DNA from: a virus
Virus record (IMG/VR): IMGVR_UViG_3300007512_000015
Coordinates: 1 to 64,000 of that record
Strand: one strand, 5' to 3'
DNA: 64,000 bases
Shown: positions 51,252-58,986 of the stretch, one piece after another
Layout of the letters: the number at the start of each line of letters is the position of its first letter
How positions within the stretch are numbered: position 1 is the first letter of the stretch
Made by a program: the position numbers and the translations under genes
The notes under the pieces: generated by a model
Told to the model about the DNA's origin: nothing
Database searches by the model: none
Seen by the model: the letters and a program-made list of their open reading frames with translations, nothing else

Positions 51252-51680
51252 TCACACGAACACGTCGAAGCCCACAGTGCCTGAAAAGTCGGCACCGGCT
51301 TGGACAGTAAAAGTTGTGGTCGTCTGGGCACTAATCCGCAACGGAACAAAGGCGTCACTGGAAAGCACGACGCGGTAGTGCGCGTCCGTCATGGCCTCTA
51401 CAAACGTGAAGGTTTCTTCGTGCGAATCAGTGAACGTGAGAGTGCCGTTCACTGCGGATGTAGCAGCCATTAGCGCCTCCACCTGTGAGATTGCGGAATG
51501 AATGTCGTCTTCAACGGATTTGGGGATACGGGAGTACGGACTTACCACCATGCCGTAAGCATTCTGGATGTCGCGCACTGAAAGGTTGCCTTGGGAGTCG
51601 GAAACGACCGTGAATAGGTACTGGTCCGAAGCAGACCCAGACGTGTAACTAAACTCCGAAAGAACCAATGCGGCAGCCAT
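51252..51680 (-). CDS. Small structural protein
   Basis: 142 residues from MAAALVLSEFSYTSGSASDQ. Beta-prone throughout; contains YLFTVVSDSQGNLSVRDIQN, a phage-like SxGNLxVRxIxxxYG motif, a helix EDDIHSAISQVEALMAATSA, and NGTLTFTDSHEETFTFVEAM. It lies one gene upstream of the beta-helix protein and probably belongs to the same virion part. Confidence 0.55.
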   Translation of the reverse strand: MAAALVLSEFSYTSGSASDQYLFTVVSDSQGNLSVRDIQNAYGMVVSPYSRIPKSVEDDIHSAISQVEALMAATSAVNGTLTFTDSHEETFTFVEAMTDAHYRVVLSSDAFVPLRISAQTTTTFTVQAGADFSGTVGFDVFV

Positions 51681-51688
51681 GATCCCCC

Positions 51689-52003
51689 CTACCAAACGCC
51701 AGTTGTTTCACAGCCCACCGCCTGAAGCCACTCGTCCAACTCGACAAGCCCTTCACGGTTAGCTGACCAAAGTTCAACATGATCAAACCCGGCTTTGACT
51801 CCGAGATCGCGAACAGGGTCTACAGATCCAACCTTGATCTTGCCATCACGGAAAGAACGGAGGAGTCCCGGAAGATTGCGAAGACCCTTGGGACCCATGT
51901 ACACGGTGATCCGGTACTCGGGGCGCACGTTGGCCTTGATCCATCTTCGCGCCAGCCGCTTCGCCATAGCCACGCGGCGGTGAGAAGGTTTTGACTTCGG
52001 CAT
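51689..52003 (-). CDS. Small basic conserved phage protein
   Basis: 104 residues. Arg/Lys-rich start (SHRRVAMAKRLARRWIKA), then RITVYMGPKGLRNLPGLLRS, FRDGKIKVGSVDPVRDLGVK and FDHVELWSANREGLVELDEW. The RNLPGLLRSFRDG..P..DLGV...FD..ELWS pattern is a conserved small phage protein of unknown role. The start repeats the RVA-type motif. First gene of the late block, with a late element at 52044. Confidence 0.6.
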   Translation of the reverse strand: MPKSKPSHRRVAMAKRLARRWIKANVRPEYRITVYMGPKGLRNLPGLLRSFRDGKIKVGSVDPVRDLGVKAGFDHVELWSANREGLVELDEWLQAVGCETTGVW

Positions 52004-52043
52004 AACTTGTCCTCCGAAGGAACGCGCCCTTCACGGGACATGC

Positions 52044-52061
52044 TCAATAAGAGGAACACCG
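52044..52061 (-). promoter_or_regulatory. Late-promoter-like element at the border of the late block
   Basis: Reads CGGTGT-TCCTCT-TATTGA on the minus strand, 40 bases before the ATG at 52003 and 3 bases after the stop of the sigma-like gene. It is the last copy found; none is seen from 52.1 to 64 kb. Confidence 0.45.
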
Positions 52062-52064
52062 AGA

Positions 52065-52679
52065 TCAGGTAACCAAGTAAATCACCGGTTCAGACCACTT
52101 GGCCCGCTGTACCTCGCGAAGAATGTTCAAGTTCCCCGACACATGCTTGAACACAGCAACGTACCCGTCCATCCCCGGCATCTGCTCCAAAGCAGCGATT
52201 GTGCGGAGGAAGCGATGACGGACAAAGCCTTGGGAAACCCCCATCCTCTTGGCTACCTCGCTCTGGCAAGTGGTCTCGACCATCCCGATCATGACGTCAA
52301 CATCGACCGGATCACCGAGAACCTTCGAGAGTTCCACGCGCATCTCGCCCAAATCATGTTCAGGAAGACCCAAAAGATACTTGATTCGGGCCGCTGCACG
52401 CTGGAGCCGATAGCAGACCGTGGGCTGTGAGACATTGAAGATGTCTGCGATAGCCGTCTGCCGAACCCGCTTGAAGAAATACAGTTCAACGAAATCTGCT
52501 TCCCTGGGAGGGATGGAGTCGAGAACGGCGCGAACCTCGGCCAACTGGGAGGTGCGGCTCTCCGACATGTACTCGGTGCCGGTGCAGTCAAGGTGAGCCA
52601 GACTGTCCTCCGTGGAGAACTGACGCTCCATGTCTTGCGGATCTAAAATCTTATGTCCGCACCAATAACTACTCGACAT
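52065..52679 (-). CDS. Sigma-factor-like protein (region-4 helix-turn-helix)
   Basis: 204 residues. VRAVLDSIPPREADFVELYF followed by FKRVRQTAIADIFNVSQPTV and CYRLQRAAARIKYLLG is the sigma70 region-4 pattern (PxREaxfv-LyF...qtaIAdifnVSQptV..RlqrA). A second HTH-like stretch occurs near 145 (EVAKRMGVSQGFVRHRFLR), giving a possible tandem. No region-2 motif is seen, so it may replace only the -35-binding part, act with host RNA polymerase, or be a separate activator. Directly follows the NusG-like gene. Confidence 0.7.
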   Translation of the reverse strand: MSSSYWCGHKILDPQDMERQFSTEDSLAHLDCTGTEYMSESRTSQLAEVRAVLDSIPPREADFVELYFFKRVRQTAIADIFNVSQPTVCYRLQRAAARIKYLLGLPEHDLGEMRVELSKVLGDPVDVDVMIGMVETTCQSEVAKRMGVSQGFVRHRFLRTIAALEQMPGMDGYVAVFKHVSGNLNILREVQRAKWSEPVIYLVT

Positions 52680-52686
52680 TCGCCAC

Positions 52687-53232
52687 CTACCCGTTTGCTG
52701 TTTTAGGCCGAAGTACGGTGCGAGGAATGGACCGTATAGCCTTGAGGGACCTCATCTCAACGTAGACATGAGCATTGTCCCCCTCAAGCTCTACCACGTT
52801 TCCAGACAACCCCGCGTATGGCCCGTCCACCACCTCGACCTGCATACCCGTTTCAATCTCCACCGCGATCATTTTACGAAGACCGGCCCGTATCTCGTCA
52901 AGGTTTGAATCAGGAATCGTTGATAGAACGGCCACACCACCCTGTTGGTGGTGACACAACACTTGACGGATGTAGGCGCAATCGTGTTCGAGAGCGATGT
53001 AGGTACTCTCTGGTAACCCGGCAGCGACAAAAACGTAGCCCTCCATCATATTGAGGACAATGCGCGTGTTGTCACGCTCGTAGACCACGCAGGGAACGAA
53101 CACGGGCCAGTCGTTTCCAACATTCAGGGCGTCTTGCAGCAGCACAGGAAGCTCTCCCTCCTCTGCCTTCTGCTCCCCGAGCCTTGTCAGTTCAAGAACC
53201 ACCCATGTTGTTTCGTCCCGAGAATCTGCCAC
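52687..53232 (-). CDS. NusG-like transcription elongation factor
   Basis: 181 residues, GTG start. The N-terminal NGN-like part has WVVLELTRLGEQKAEEGELP, VFVPCVVYERDNTRIVLNMM and EGYVFVAAGLPESTYIALEH; the C-terminal KOW part has GMQVEVVDGPYAGLSGNVVE followed by AHVYVEMRS, the classical G-V-DGPFxGxxGxV form. NusG binds RNA polymerase and controls pausing/termination. Phage-coded copies are uncommon. It overlaps dnaX by 41 bases and is coupled to the sigma-like gene. Confidence 0.8.
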   Translation of the reverse strand: MADSRDETTWVVLELTRLGEQKAEEGELPVLLQDALNVGNDWPVFVPCVVYERDNTRIVLNMMEGYVFVAAGLPESTYIALEHDCAYIRQVLCHHQQGGVAVLSTIPDSNLDEIRAGLRKMIAVEIETGMQVEVVDGPYAGLSGNVVELEGDNAHVYVEMRSLKAIRSIPRTVLRPKTANG

Positions 53233-54586
53233 GTTGCCGCCTCAACTCTGCCAGACGGACTTGAAGGATGGTCTGGAAAACATGCGGCTCAAGAGCGGCG
53301 CTTGAATCGTTGATAGTAGGCGGTTTGTCCCGTGAAACCGGCTGCTTGCCGACCCCTGTACCGCTTCCAACAGCACGAGGATCAACGAAAACCCCTGATT
53401 TAGTGGTGTGGGCAGCACGAGCAGACTCCTTACGTCTGTCAACAGTACCCACCCTTGACAGTGACAAGTCTTCCCGTTGTGTAGAGGGTGCGGCAGGCGT
53501 GATTCCGGGGGCTGCCACAAAGACCCCGGTCCCGTGATGCGAACGGGCAACGTCAAGCACAAGGGAACGCCTTGTGGGGCGACGGGGAGGGGCCGCGAAA
53601 ACCTCTGCGATAGGCAACAGGCCCTCTCCTAAAGAAGACCCCAATGCCGCCACTTGTTCCTCGTCCCAGTAGCGAGGAACTTTCCCCACCCCCAGCGTTG
53701 TCTCATAAGCCAGAAGAGCGGCTGCCGCGATGCGCTCGTAGGCTACGGAGGGGGAAACCTCATCGGACAAGGTCTTGGCTGAGAGCAACGCCATCGGCAA
53801 GTCAGCCTTGATGCTCTGGAGAAGGTCCCACACCAACTGGTTAGCGTCCAGGCGAAGATACGATGAAACCGCAGCGGTGGTTACAGGCCCCACCATAGAA
53901 ACGCCCTCGACCATCTTGAGGGCGTCACGAATATGGCTCTCGCTGTGGTCAGCGATAAGCTCCAAGGCAGGCAACTCATACTCCAAGCCTTCCTGGGAAC
54001 AGACCTGTGCCAATCGCTCCCCAATGGCCTTGGAACTCACCTGCCTGATGACGAAGGCCGGGGCGCATCGAGAAAAGATAGTAGAGCGCATCTTGTCTGG
54101 CTCTGTGGTGGCAAAGATGCACACCAACTGTTTGTCCTCGACCCCCTGGACACAATCCTCCATCGGCTTCAACAGCGCATCGAGCGCCTGCTTGGAAAGC
54201 CGGTGTGCTTCGTCAAAGAGGTAAATGCACCGCTTACCGCTAAAGGTGGCGTATCCGATGTCCTCTACAATCTTGGCTACGTCAGCCTTGCCTGACTTCG
54301 TGGCAGCATCGAGTTCGACAAAGCATTCTGAAGCACCCTTCTCCAGAATAGAGATGCAAGAGGTGCAAGAGTCGCAAGGCCCTCCTTCTTGGGGGTTCTC
54401 GCAAAGGAGTGAGCGGGCCAGGATGCGACCCAAGGTGGTCTTGCCAGAGCCGTGTTGCCCGCAGAATACATAGGATTGGTGGAAGCCCCGACCCTCACGC
54501 ACGAACTGGCGCAAGACCTCTACTGTGGCGTCCTGTCCCAGCACCTCGTCATAGGTGAGAGGTCGATACTTGGTATCAAACGCCAT
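53192..54586 (-). CDS. dnaX: DNA polymerase III clamp-loader subunit (gamma/tau type)
   Basis: 464 residues. KYRPLTYDEVLGQDATVEVL, Walker A GQHGSGKT (43-50), four cysteines C62, C71, C74, C77 (zinc), Walker B LFDEAHRLSK (D125-E-A-H), sensor CIFATTEPDKMRSTIFSRC with the SRC arginine finger. Domain III helices follow, then a Ser/Thr/Pro-rich linker and a short tail (VFQTILQVRLAELRRQR). It loads the sliding clamp; the clamp gene at 57832 is in the same block. A bacterial-type, one-gene clamp loader is unusual in phages, which normally use T4-like RFC subunits. Confidence 0.9.
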   Translation of the reverse strand: MAFDTKYRPLTYDEVLGQDATVEVLRQFVREGRGFHQSYVFCGQHGSGKTTLGRILARSLLCENPQEGGPCDSCTSCISILEKGASECFVELDAATKSGKADVAKIVEDIGYATFSGKRCIYLFDEAHRLSKQALDALLKPMEDCVQGVEDKQLVCIFATTEPDKMRSTIFSRCAPAFVIRQVSSKAIGERLAQVCSQEGLEYELPALELIADHSESHIRDALKMVEGVSMVGPVTTAAVSSYLRLDANQLVWDLLQSIKADLPMALLSAKTLSDEVSPSVAYERIAAAALLAYETTLGVGKVPRYWDEEQVAALGSSLGEGLLPIAEVFAAPPRRPTRRSLVLDVARSHHGTGVFVAAPGITPAAPSTQREDLSLSRVGTVDRRKESARAAHTTKSGVFVDPRAVGSGTGVGKQPVSRDKPPTINDSSAALEPHVFQTILQVRLAELRRQRGRFSGRNNMGGS

Positions 54587-54932
54587 TGGCCCGCCATACC
54601 GCTACATAGACTTGAAACTGTCCTACCTCTTCGAGAGCCAAGAGAAGAGGGCCTTCTGCCTCCAAAAGCTCCGCAAGGGCTTTCTTGAAGGCATCTGTGG
54701 TGAGTGCTGGCTCCCCCGGACCCCCCAACCCAGAAGAATCTACGAAGAAAGTCTTCAGCCGGGAGTGGGTTTTGTCTACGTCGTCACAGGCATAGCCAAG
54801 GTGGGGGAACGGGAAAGGAGGCCACTCCTTCAGGGAAGACGCCTCGACAACAAGATGGGGAGCGGCTTCCCGCTTCCTGGCAGCCTCGGCTGCCTCCTTG
54901 TTGATCTGCTTTATGGTCTCAAGACCCCACAC
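54576..54932 (-). CDS. Conserved phage protein of unknown function
   Basis: 118 residues, GTG start (MWGLETIKQINKEAAEAARK). Contains PPFPFPHLGYACDDVDKTHS, LKTFFVDSSGLGGPGEPALT and a GPLLLALEEVGQFQVYVAVW strand. The MWGIxTIxxxN and FVDxSGxGxxGEPALT pattern is one I know in many phages. Overlaps dnaX by 11 bases. Confidence 0.6.
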   Translation of the reverse strand: MWGLETIKQINKEAAEAARKREAAPHLVVEASSLKEWPPFPFPHLGYACDDVDKTHSRLKTFFVDSSGLGGPGEPALTTDAFKKALAELLEAEGPLLLALEEVGQFQVYVAVWRANGV

Positions 54933-55499
54933 CTAAATGTCACCAAGACGGTCTGCTTCACCGAGATGGTCCTCTCCTTCATCGGAGTCGAGAAGTTCAT
55001 CAAGGATCTCATCCACGTCCGTCGGCTGATCCGGCACTTTGTCAGCCTCTCCGAACATCTCAATCACGGGTGTGGCGCTCTCGTCCTCTTCTTGAGGAAA
55101 CCACATTCCGTAGCGTTCAACATTCTCACGGAAAGCCATGATGTCAGGCTTCGCCACAGAACACTTGAACTCCCCGCTGTTGGGATCTTCCTCACACCGA
55201 CAGGCAGTCAGGAGGTGGTCCAACAACGCTTCGCGCTGCTTCCCCGTCAACTCCTGCTCCCACTGATCAGCGGCAAGCTCCAGGACGAACTTGAAGCTCT
55301 GCCCAGCAAGGGCATTAGCCAGAGGAGCGACCTTCTTGGAAGACCCGAGAACCACTTGGCCTCCAGTCTTTCCCGCCTTTTCCCGGAACACGCACACCAC
55401 CTCATCCGACACCAAAGCAAGGTCAGGGTGGTGCTGCCCAATCAAGTCCAGGATCTTCTGGTGGATCTCGTCGTTCGCCTTCCAATACTCAACAGCCAT
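54933..55499 (-). CDS. Phage putative metallopeptidase-like protein, motif altered
   Basis: 188 residues. HQKILDLIGQHHPDLALVSD, FREKAGKTGGQVVLGSSKKV, FKFVLELAADQWEQ and LTGKQREALLDHLLTACRCE follow a phage family whose members carry DHELxH where this protein has DHLLTAC. The Glu and second His of the HExxH-type site are therefore missing. EEDPNSGEFKCSVAKPDIMA and RYGMWFPQEE complete the family pattern. It is either inactive or uses other ligands; the rest of the fold is intact. Confidence 0.55.
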   Translation of the reverse strand: MAVEYWKANDEIHQKILDLIGQHHPDLALVSDEVVCVFREKAGKTGGQVVLGSSKKVAPLANALAGQSFKFVLELAADQWEQELTGKQREALLDHLLTACRCEEDPNSGEFKCSVAKPDIMAFRENVERYGMWFPQEEDESATPVIEMFGEADKVPDQPTDVDEILDELLDSDEGEDHLGEADRLGDI

Positions 55500-55576
55500 G
55501 TTGAAACTCCTATCTCCCGTAAAGGGTCACACACTCTTACCCGCCAGCAGGACGGTCAGACCCCCCAATAAGACCC

Positions 55577-56275
55577 TCAAAGCCGAAAGGCTTTCCGCAG
55601 GCCAGAGGTGCCAGAACGCTCCCAGACCTCTCCGGGGTCTTTCCCTCCCCGATAACGAACATCCCGACACCGGACGCCCACCCGCTCCAAACGACGGGGG
55701 ACCCCCGGAACCCACTTCCCCGTGCGCTCGTCAGTGAACCCCGTAGCCTGTCGGCGGCCTGTCTCATCCTCGTCAAAGACAAGGTGGACGAAAGAGGTAG
55801 AAGAAACATACCGCTGTAGAAAAAGGAGGTGGCGTTTCCGAAGTGCAGCCCCGCCTGTGGCAAGCACCACGTCCTTATCCGGGACAGCGTGGGCCAAGGC
55901 AAGATCAAAGACCCCCTCGACTATCCAGACATCCCCGCCATCCCAGATCCGGCGAAAAGTGGAAGGAGTGAGTCCAACAAACGTGGGAATCCAACGTGCT
56001 TCAGGAAGGTGGTACTTCTTGACCGCTTTCGGTCGATCCCCCCACGCCCGAAACTCCAAGCCAACCACCTCGTCTCGCGGAGACCAAGTAGGAACCACCA
56101 GAGAGCCATGCCATCCTCGAAAATCTGAATCAGGGGCAGAGGTAGGGGGAGGGGTCCAAACCCCAATCCCAATGTCAGACACCAATGCTTCTGGAAGGCC
56201 GCGCCCGAGGACATATGCTTCCGCATCTTCCGACAAGCTCAACGATGACAATGCTTCTCGAAGCCACCTTTTCAC
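55577..56275 (-). CDS. TOPRIM primase-like protein
   Basis: 232 residues, GTG start. The N-terminal half (GRGLPEALVSDIGIGVWTPP, GSLVVPTWSPRDEVVGLEFR) resembles the DnaG N-terminal core; the TOPRIM part has VWIVEGVFDLALA (E about 118) and VHLVFDEDETGRRQ (D-x-D), then YRGGKDPGEVWERSG. No zinc finger and no helicase-binding domain are present. It probably makes primers or acts as a primase subunit together with the clamp loader and clamp of this block. The stop of the upstream gene overlaps its start by GTGA. Confidence 0.8.
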   Translation of the reverse strand: MKRWLREALSSLSLSEDAEAYVLGRGLPEALVSDIGIGVWTPPPTSAPDSDFRGWHGSLVVPTWSPRDEVVGLEFRAWGDRPKAVKKYHLPEARWIPTFVGLTPSTFRRIWDGGDVWIVEGVFDLALAHAVPDKDVVLATGGAALRKRHLLFLQRYVSSTSFVHLVFDEDETGRRQATGFTDERTGKWVPGVPRRLERVGVRCRDVRYRGGKDPGEVWERSGTSGLRKAFRL

Positions 56276-56796
56276 TCGGGGTCGCCAATCAGGACCGCCA
56301 CACCCCGCGCAGCATTATGAACCACCGTAGCGAAGAGGCCCTCCTTGAAGCAGAGGGTGGTGCCTACAAAAGAACGGTCAACAGGAACCACAACCGCCCA
56401 CCCTTTAGGAACCCAAGGAGCTTCTCGAACCGGGACACCCTCGGGGATTCCTACATCGCGGGTAGAGGGCGAAAAGAGAACCTCTACATCCCCAAACCCA
56501 TAGTATTGGAGATGGGCCAGGGCCTCCCGAACCCCCTTCTCTGACAGAGGGTGGCAGTTCCCCCATTCTTCGGCGTCCCCTTTGATTGCAATATGCTCGA
56601 TGAGGGATTTAGCGTGACCTTGGTGATTGGTCACCGCAGCCCGAACACAGTTGTTGGGGTGGGGGCGTTCAATCCAGAGAGCAGACTTGGACGAGGACAC
56701 CAAATACGGAGCCAACTCCCGATCCACCGGAACCTCTACAAGAAGAGGTGTCTTCTTGCCCAAGTCGTAGGGGATCATCTGGGTAAGGGTCACCAT
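56272..56796 (-). CDS. Hypothetical protein upstream of the primase-like gene
   Basis: 174 residues from MVTLTQMIPYDLGKKTPLLV. Contains EVPVDRELAPYLVSSSKSAL, VTNHQGHAKSLIEHIAIKGD, and VLFSPSTRDVGIPEGVPVRE. No recognised family; the DNA-primase neighbourhood and the ATGA/GTGA couplings suggest a replication role. The shorter start is preferred since the longer form overlaps the upstream gene more. Confidence 0.5.
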   Translation of the reverse strand: MVTLTQMIPYDLGKKTPLLVEVPVDRELAPYLVSSSKSALWIERPHPNNCVRAAVTNHQGHAKSLIEHIAIKGDAEEWGNCHPLSEKGVREALAHLQYYGFGDVEVLFSPSTRDVGIPEGVPVREAPWVPKGWAVVVPVDRSFVGTTLCFKEGLFATVVHNAARGVAVLIGDPE

Positions 56797-57200
56797 GAGA
56801 ACGCCCTCTTCCACCAGGGTTTCGACACCTCCCCCTCTATCTCCTGGAGACGGTCAACAAGACGGTCAAGGTGGTGTTGGGCCTGGACAGCTTCCTCTGG
56901 AGTGTCAGCCCAAAGAGGGATGCCTCCCAAGGAGCCAACCAGGGTTGCTCCCGGCATCAAGCTGTCCTCGGTGTCCACCGAATCCGAAAGCACCCACATC
57001 AAGACAGCGACATCAGGATAGAGCGGGGCAATCGTTGAGACAGAAGCGCCCTCAAAGGTTTTCTTTAGCTCCTTCTTCAAGTTGTCCTTCGCAGCGTCAG
57101 AAAGATCCGGTGAGGTACGCACGGCCTTGGCCAGAACTCGCTTGATATGTCGAAAGCGAGCCTGCTTTAGCTTCTGTGCGACTTCCCCGGCACTTTTCAT
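56790..57200 (-). CDS. Hypothetical helical protein
   Basis: 136 residues. Basic helical start (VAQKLKQARFRHIKRVLAKA), a strand VAVLMWVLSDSVDTEDSLMP, an LVGSLGGIPLWADTPEEAVQ loop, and a C-terminal coiled coil (AQHHLDRLVDRLQEIEGEV). Overlaps both neighbours in the recombination/replication operon. Not recognised. Confidence 0.5.
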   Translation of the reverse strand: MKSAGEVAQKLKQARFRHIKRVLAKAVRTSPDLSDAAKDNLKKELKKTFEGASVSTIAPLYPDVAVLMWVLSDSVDTEDSLMPGATLVGSLGGIPLWADTPEEAVQAQHHLDRLVDRLQEIEGEVSKPWWKRAFSW

Positions 57201-57844
57201 GTACGGACCTCTTCAAAGCTGGCCGAGCTTCCAACCTTTTTGATGCGGTACGCCTTGTTGGCAGCTTCCACCAAGACACGATTATGGGTGACCGCGAGTA
57301 TATCCATACCTACCCGTTCAGCGAGCAGTGTCAGGAACTGGCCGACACGGGGGACATAGTGTTCCGCTACCGCCCCCAAAGACTCATCCAGCAAGAGCAA
57401 GGGCCGCATACCTCGACGCAACACCACAACCACACGCAAAAGCACCGACTGTACGGCTGTAACGGAACCCCCGTAACCCTCGGTCGAAGGGGCATCGGTG
57501 ATGGTTCCATCAGGCTGTCTTTGGACTGTGAACAGGTTGACCGCTACACGACCTCGCTGAACGTCGATCTCACTGCGAACTGAAAGGTCCATGTCATCGA
57601 AAACGGTACGAAGGCCCTCCGTCAACAACGATTCAGCAGCCTGGGCATTGGCGGCGATCTCCTGGTCTATGAGAAGACGCAGAAGGTCGGCCACACGATC
57701 CAGGATTTGCCCCTCGGCTTCCAAGGACGCAACCACGGCCTCCCCTGAAGCCATGCGCTCCTGAACGGAATCCCTACGGCCTTGGGCACGGGAGAGGTTG
57801 TCGCGTAGTTCCGCAAGCCGTCGCTTATGGCCTACTGCCTCCAC
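57197..57844 (-). CDS. SbcC/Rad50 C-terminal ATPase half (separate gene)
   Basis: 215 residues, GTG start. An N-terminal coiled coil (LAELRDNLSRAQGRRDSVQE) leads into the C-terminal ABC-ATPase lobe: GYGGSVTAVQSVLLRVVVVL (signature-like), LLLLDESLGAVAEHYV (Walker B with catalytic E, then D-loop), DILAVTHN (switch His). No Walker A and no CxxC hook are present. The missing N-terminal half, with Walker A and CPTC hook, is encoded 4.6 kb upstream on the same strand (62408-63529). The two would join to form one ATPase acting with SbcD at 61452. Confidence 0.8.
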   Translation of the reverse strand: MEAVGHKRRLAELRDNLSRAQGRRDSVQERMASGEAVVASLEAEGQILDRVADLLRLLIDQEIAANAQAAESLLTEGLRTVFDDMDLSVRSEIDVQRGRVAVNLFTVQRQPDGTITDAPSTEGYGGSVTAVQSVLLRVVVVLRRGMRPLLLLDESLGAVAEHYVPRVGQFLTLLAERVGMDILAVTHNRVLVEAANKAYRIKKVGSSASFEEVRT

Positions 57845-58986
57845 ACAACCACCGTATGATAGTTGCTATCGGTAGAGCCGAAGGTCTCCGCGTGACGGAA
57901 GGCCACGAAGCCGCCCTTTCCGCGACGGTTGACGCCAAGGTTCAGATCACCAAGACCGAAATGGTCGATGATCCCCAGCAAGTAAGAATAGTCCACGACG
58001 AAACCCTCTTCCGAAAAAACATCTGCGTTCTCCAGAGAGCTACACGGGACCGGGTACTCATCGTCTCCCCCCGCTTCAGAAGACATCGACAGGATCACCC
58101 CCTCACCATTGGCGCGTACACGCACTCCGGTGTTGTCCTTGGGGGCAGAAGCGGAGAGGACCGACACTGCCGACCGGAGATCCTCACAAGCCACCGTGAA
58201 AGAAGCCTCATCATCAGCTTCTCGATCAACCTTGAGAAGGGGAAACTCAGCCTGCGGCCTCGAAACACCCAAATGGGAACCGTCCTCTCGGGCAATGAAA
58301 AAGGCAGCATCGTGCTGAAACAAGGAAACCGTGCTGGTGTCCAATGACTTGGCCCCTGCCGGACCCACAGATTGAGACAAGAACCGTGCAAGGGTGCTCA
58401 CATCCTTCCCTGCAACGCGAAGGTTGCTGTTTTCCAGCCCCTCCACCTCAACCAAAGAAACTGTCCGTCGATCAGACGACCACAGCACCCCGTCAATCAC
58501 CTCCACCTGACTAATGGCAGGCCGAGTGGTGTCCTCAGCCGCCACGAACCTCTTGGAGTACCCCAAGGCAGCAGCAAGCTGAACGGAAGACACACACCCT
58601 GCATCCTCAGCTTCCGAGAAGGTGTTGTCCCAATAAGGGAACTTGGTGGGGTCAAGAGAGCGAAGCCGGATCTTGCTGCGACCGCCAGAGGCCGACACTT
58701 TGCCGCCTTCTCCAGATTCAAGCGTAAGGGAAGTACCCGACACACCGCCAAGCCACTTGTCCAGCCGCCAAGCCTCCACCGTGAAAGCATCCCCCTCATC
58801 CCCCTCCACACTGCACTTGAGAGGGGCACGGGCGAAAACCCGTTGGCAGTAGGCGAGAACCTCGGCCCCGCCCTCCGTGGCCCGGAACAAATAATGAGTG
58901 GAGAGGTCATTCCCCGTTGTCCCCACCACAAGGCGGGCGACCTGCAAGGCGGTTTCCAGGTCAACTTTGGCGGCTTCGATCTTCAT
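57832..58986 (-). CDS. dnaN: DNA polymerase III beta sliding clamp
   Basis: 384 residues, the length of bacterial beta clamps (about 366). Three similar domains: LETALQVARLVVGTTGNDLS, then QLAAALGYSKRFVAAEDTTR with SQVEVIDGVLWSSDRRTVSL, and SFTVACEDLRSAVSVLSASA with GVRVRANGEGVILSMSSEAG. The C-terminal region has EEGFVVDYSYLLGIIDHFG. It encircles DNA and tethers polymerase. Together with dnaX and the primase-like gene it indicates a bacterial-type replication apparatus. Confidence 0.8.
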   Translation of the reverse strand: MKIEAAKVDLETALQVARLVVGTTGNDLSTHYLFRATEGGAEVLAYCQRVFARAPLKCSVEGDEGDAFTVEAWRLDKWLGGVSGTSLTLESGEGGKVSASGGRSKIRLRSLDPTKFPYWDNTFSEAEDAGCVSSVQLAAALGYSKRFVAAEDTTRPAISQVEVIDGVLWSSDRRTVSLVEVEGLENSNLRVAGKDVSTLARFLSQSVGPAGAKSLDTSTVSLFQHDAAFFIAREDGSHLGVSRPQAEFPLLKVDREADDEASFTVACEDLRSAVSVLSASAPKDNTGVRVRANGEGVILSMSSEAGGDDEYPVPCSSLENADVFSEEGFVVDYSYLLGIIDHFGLGDLNLGVNRRGKGGFVAFRHAETFGSTDSNYHTVVVWRQ

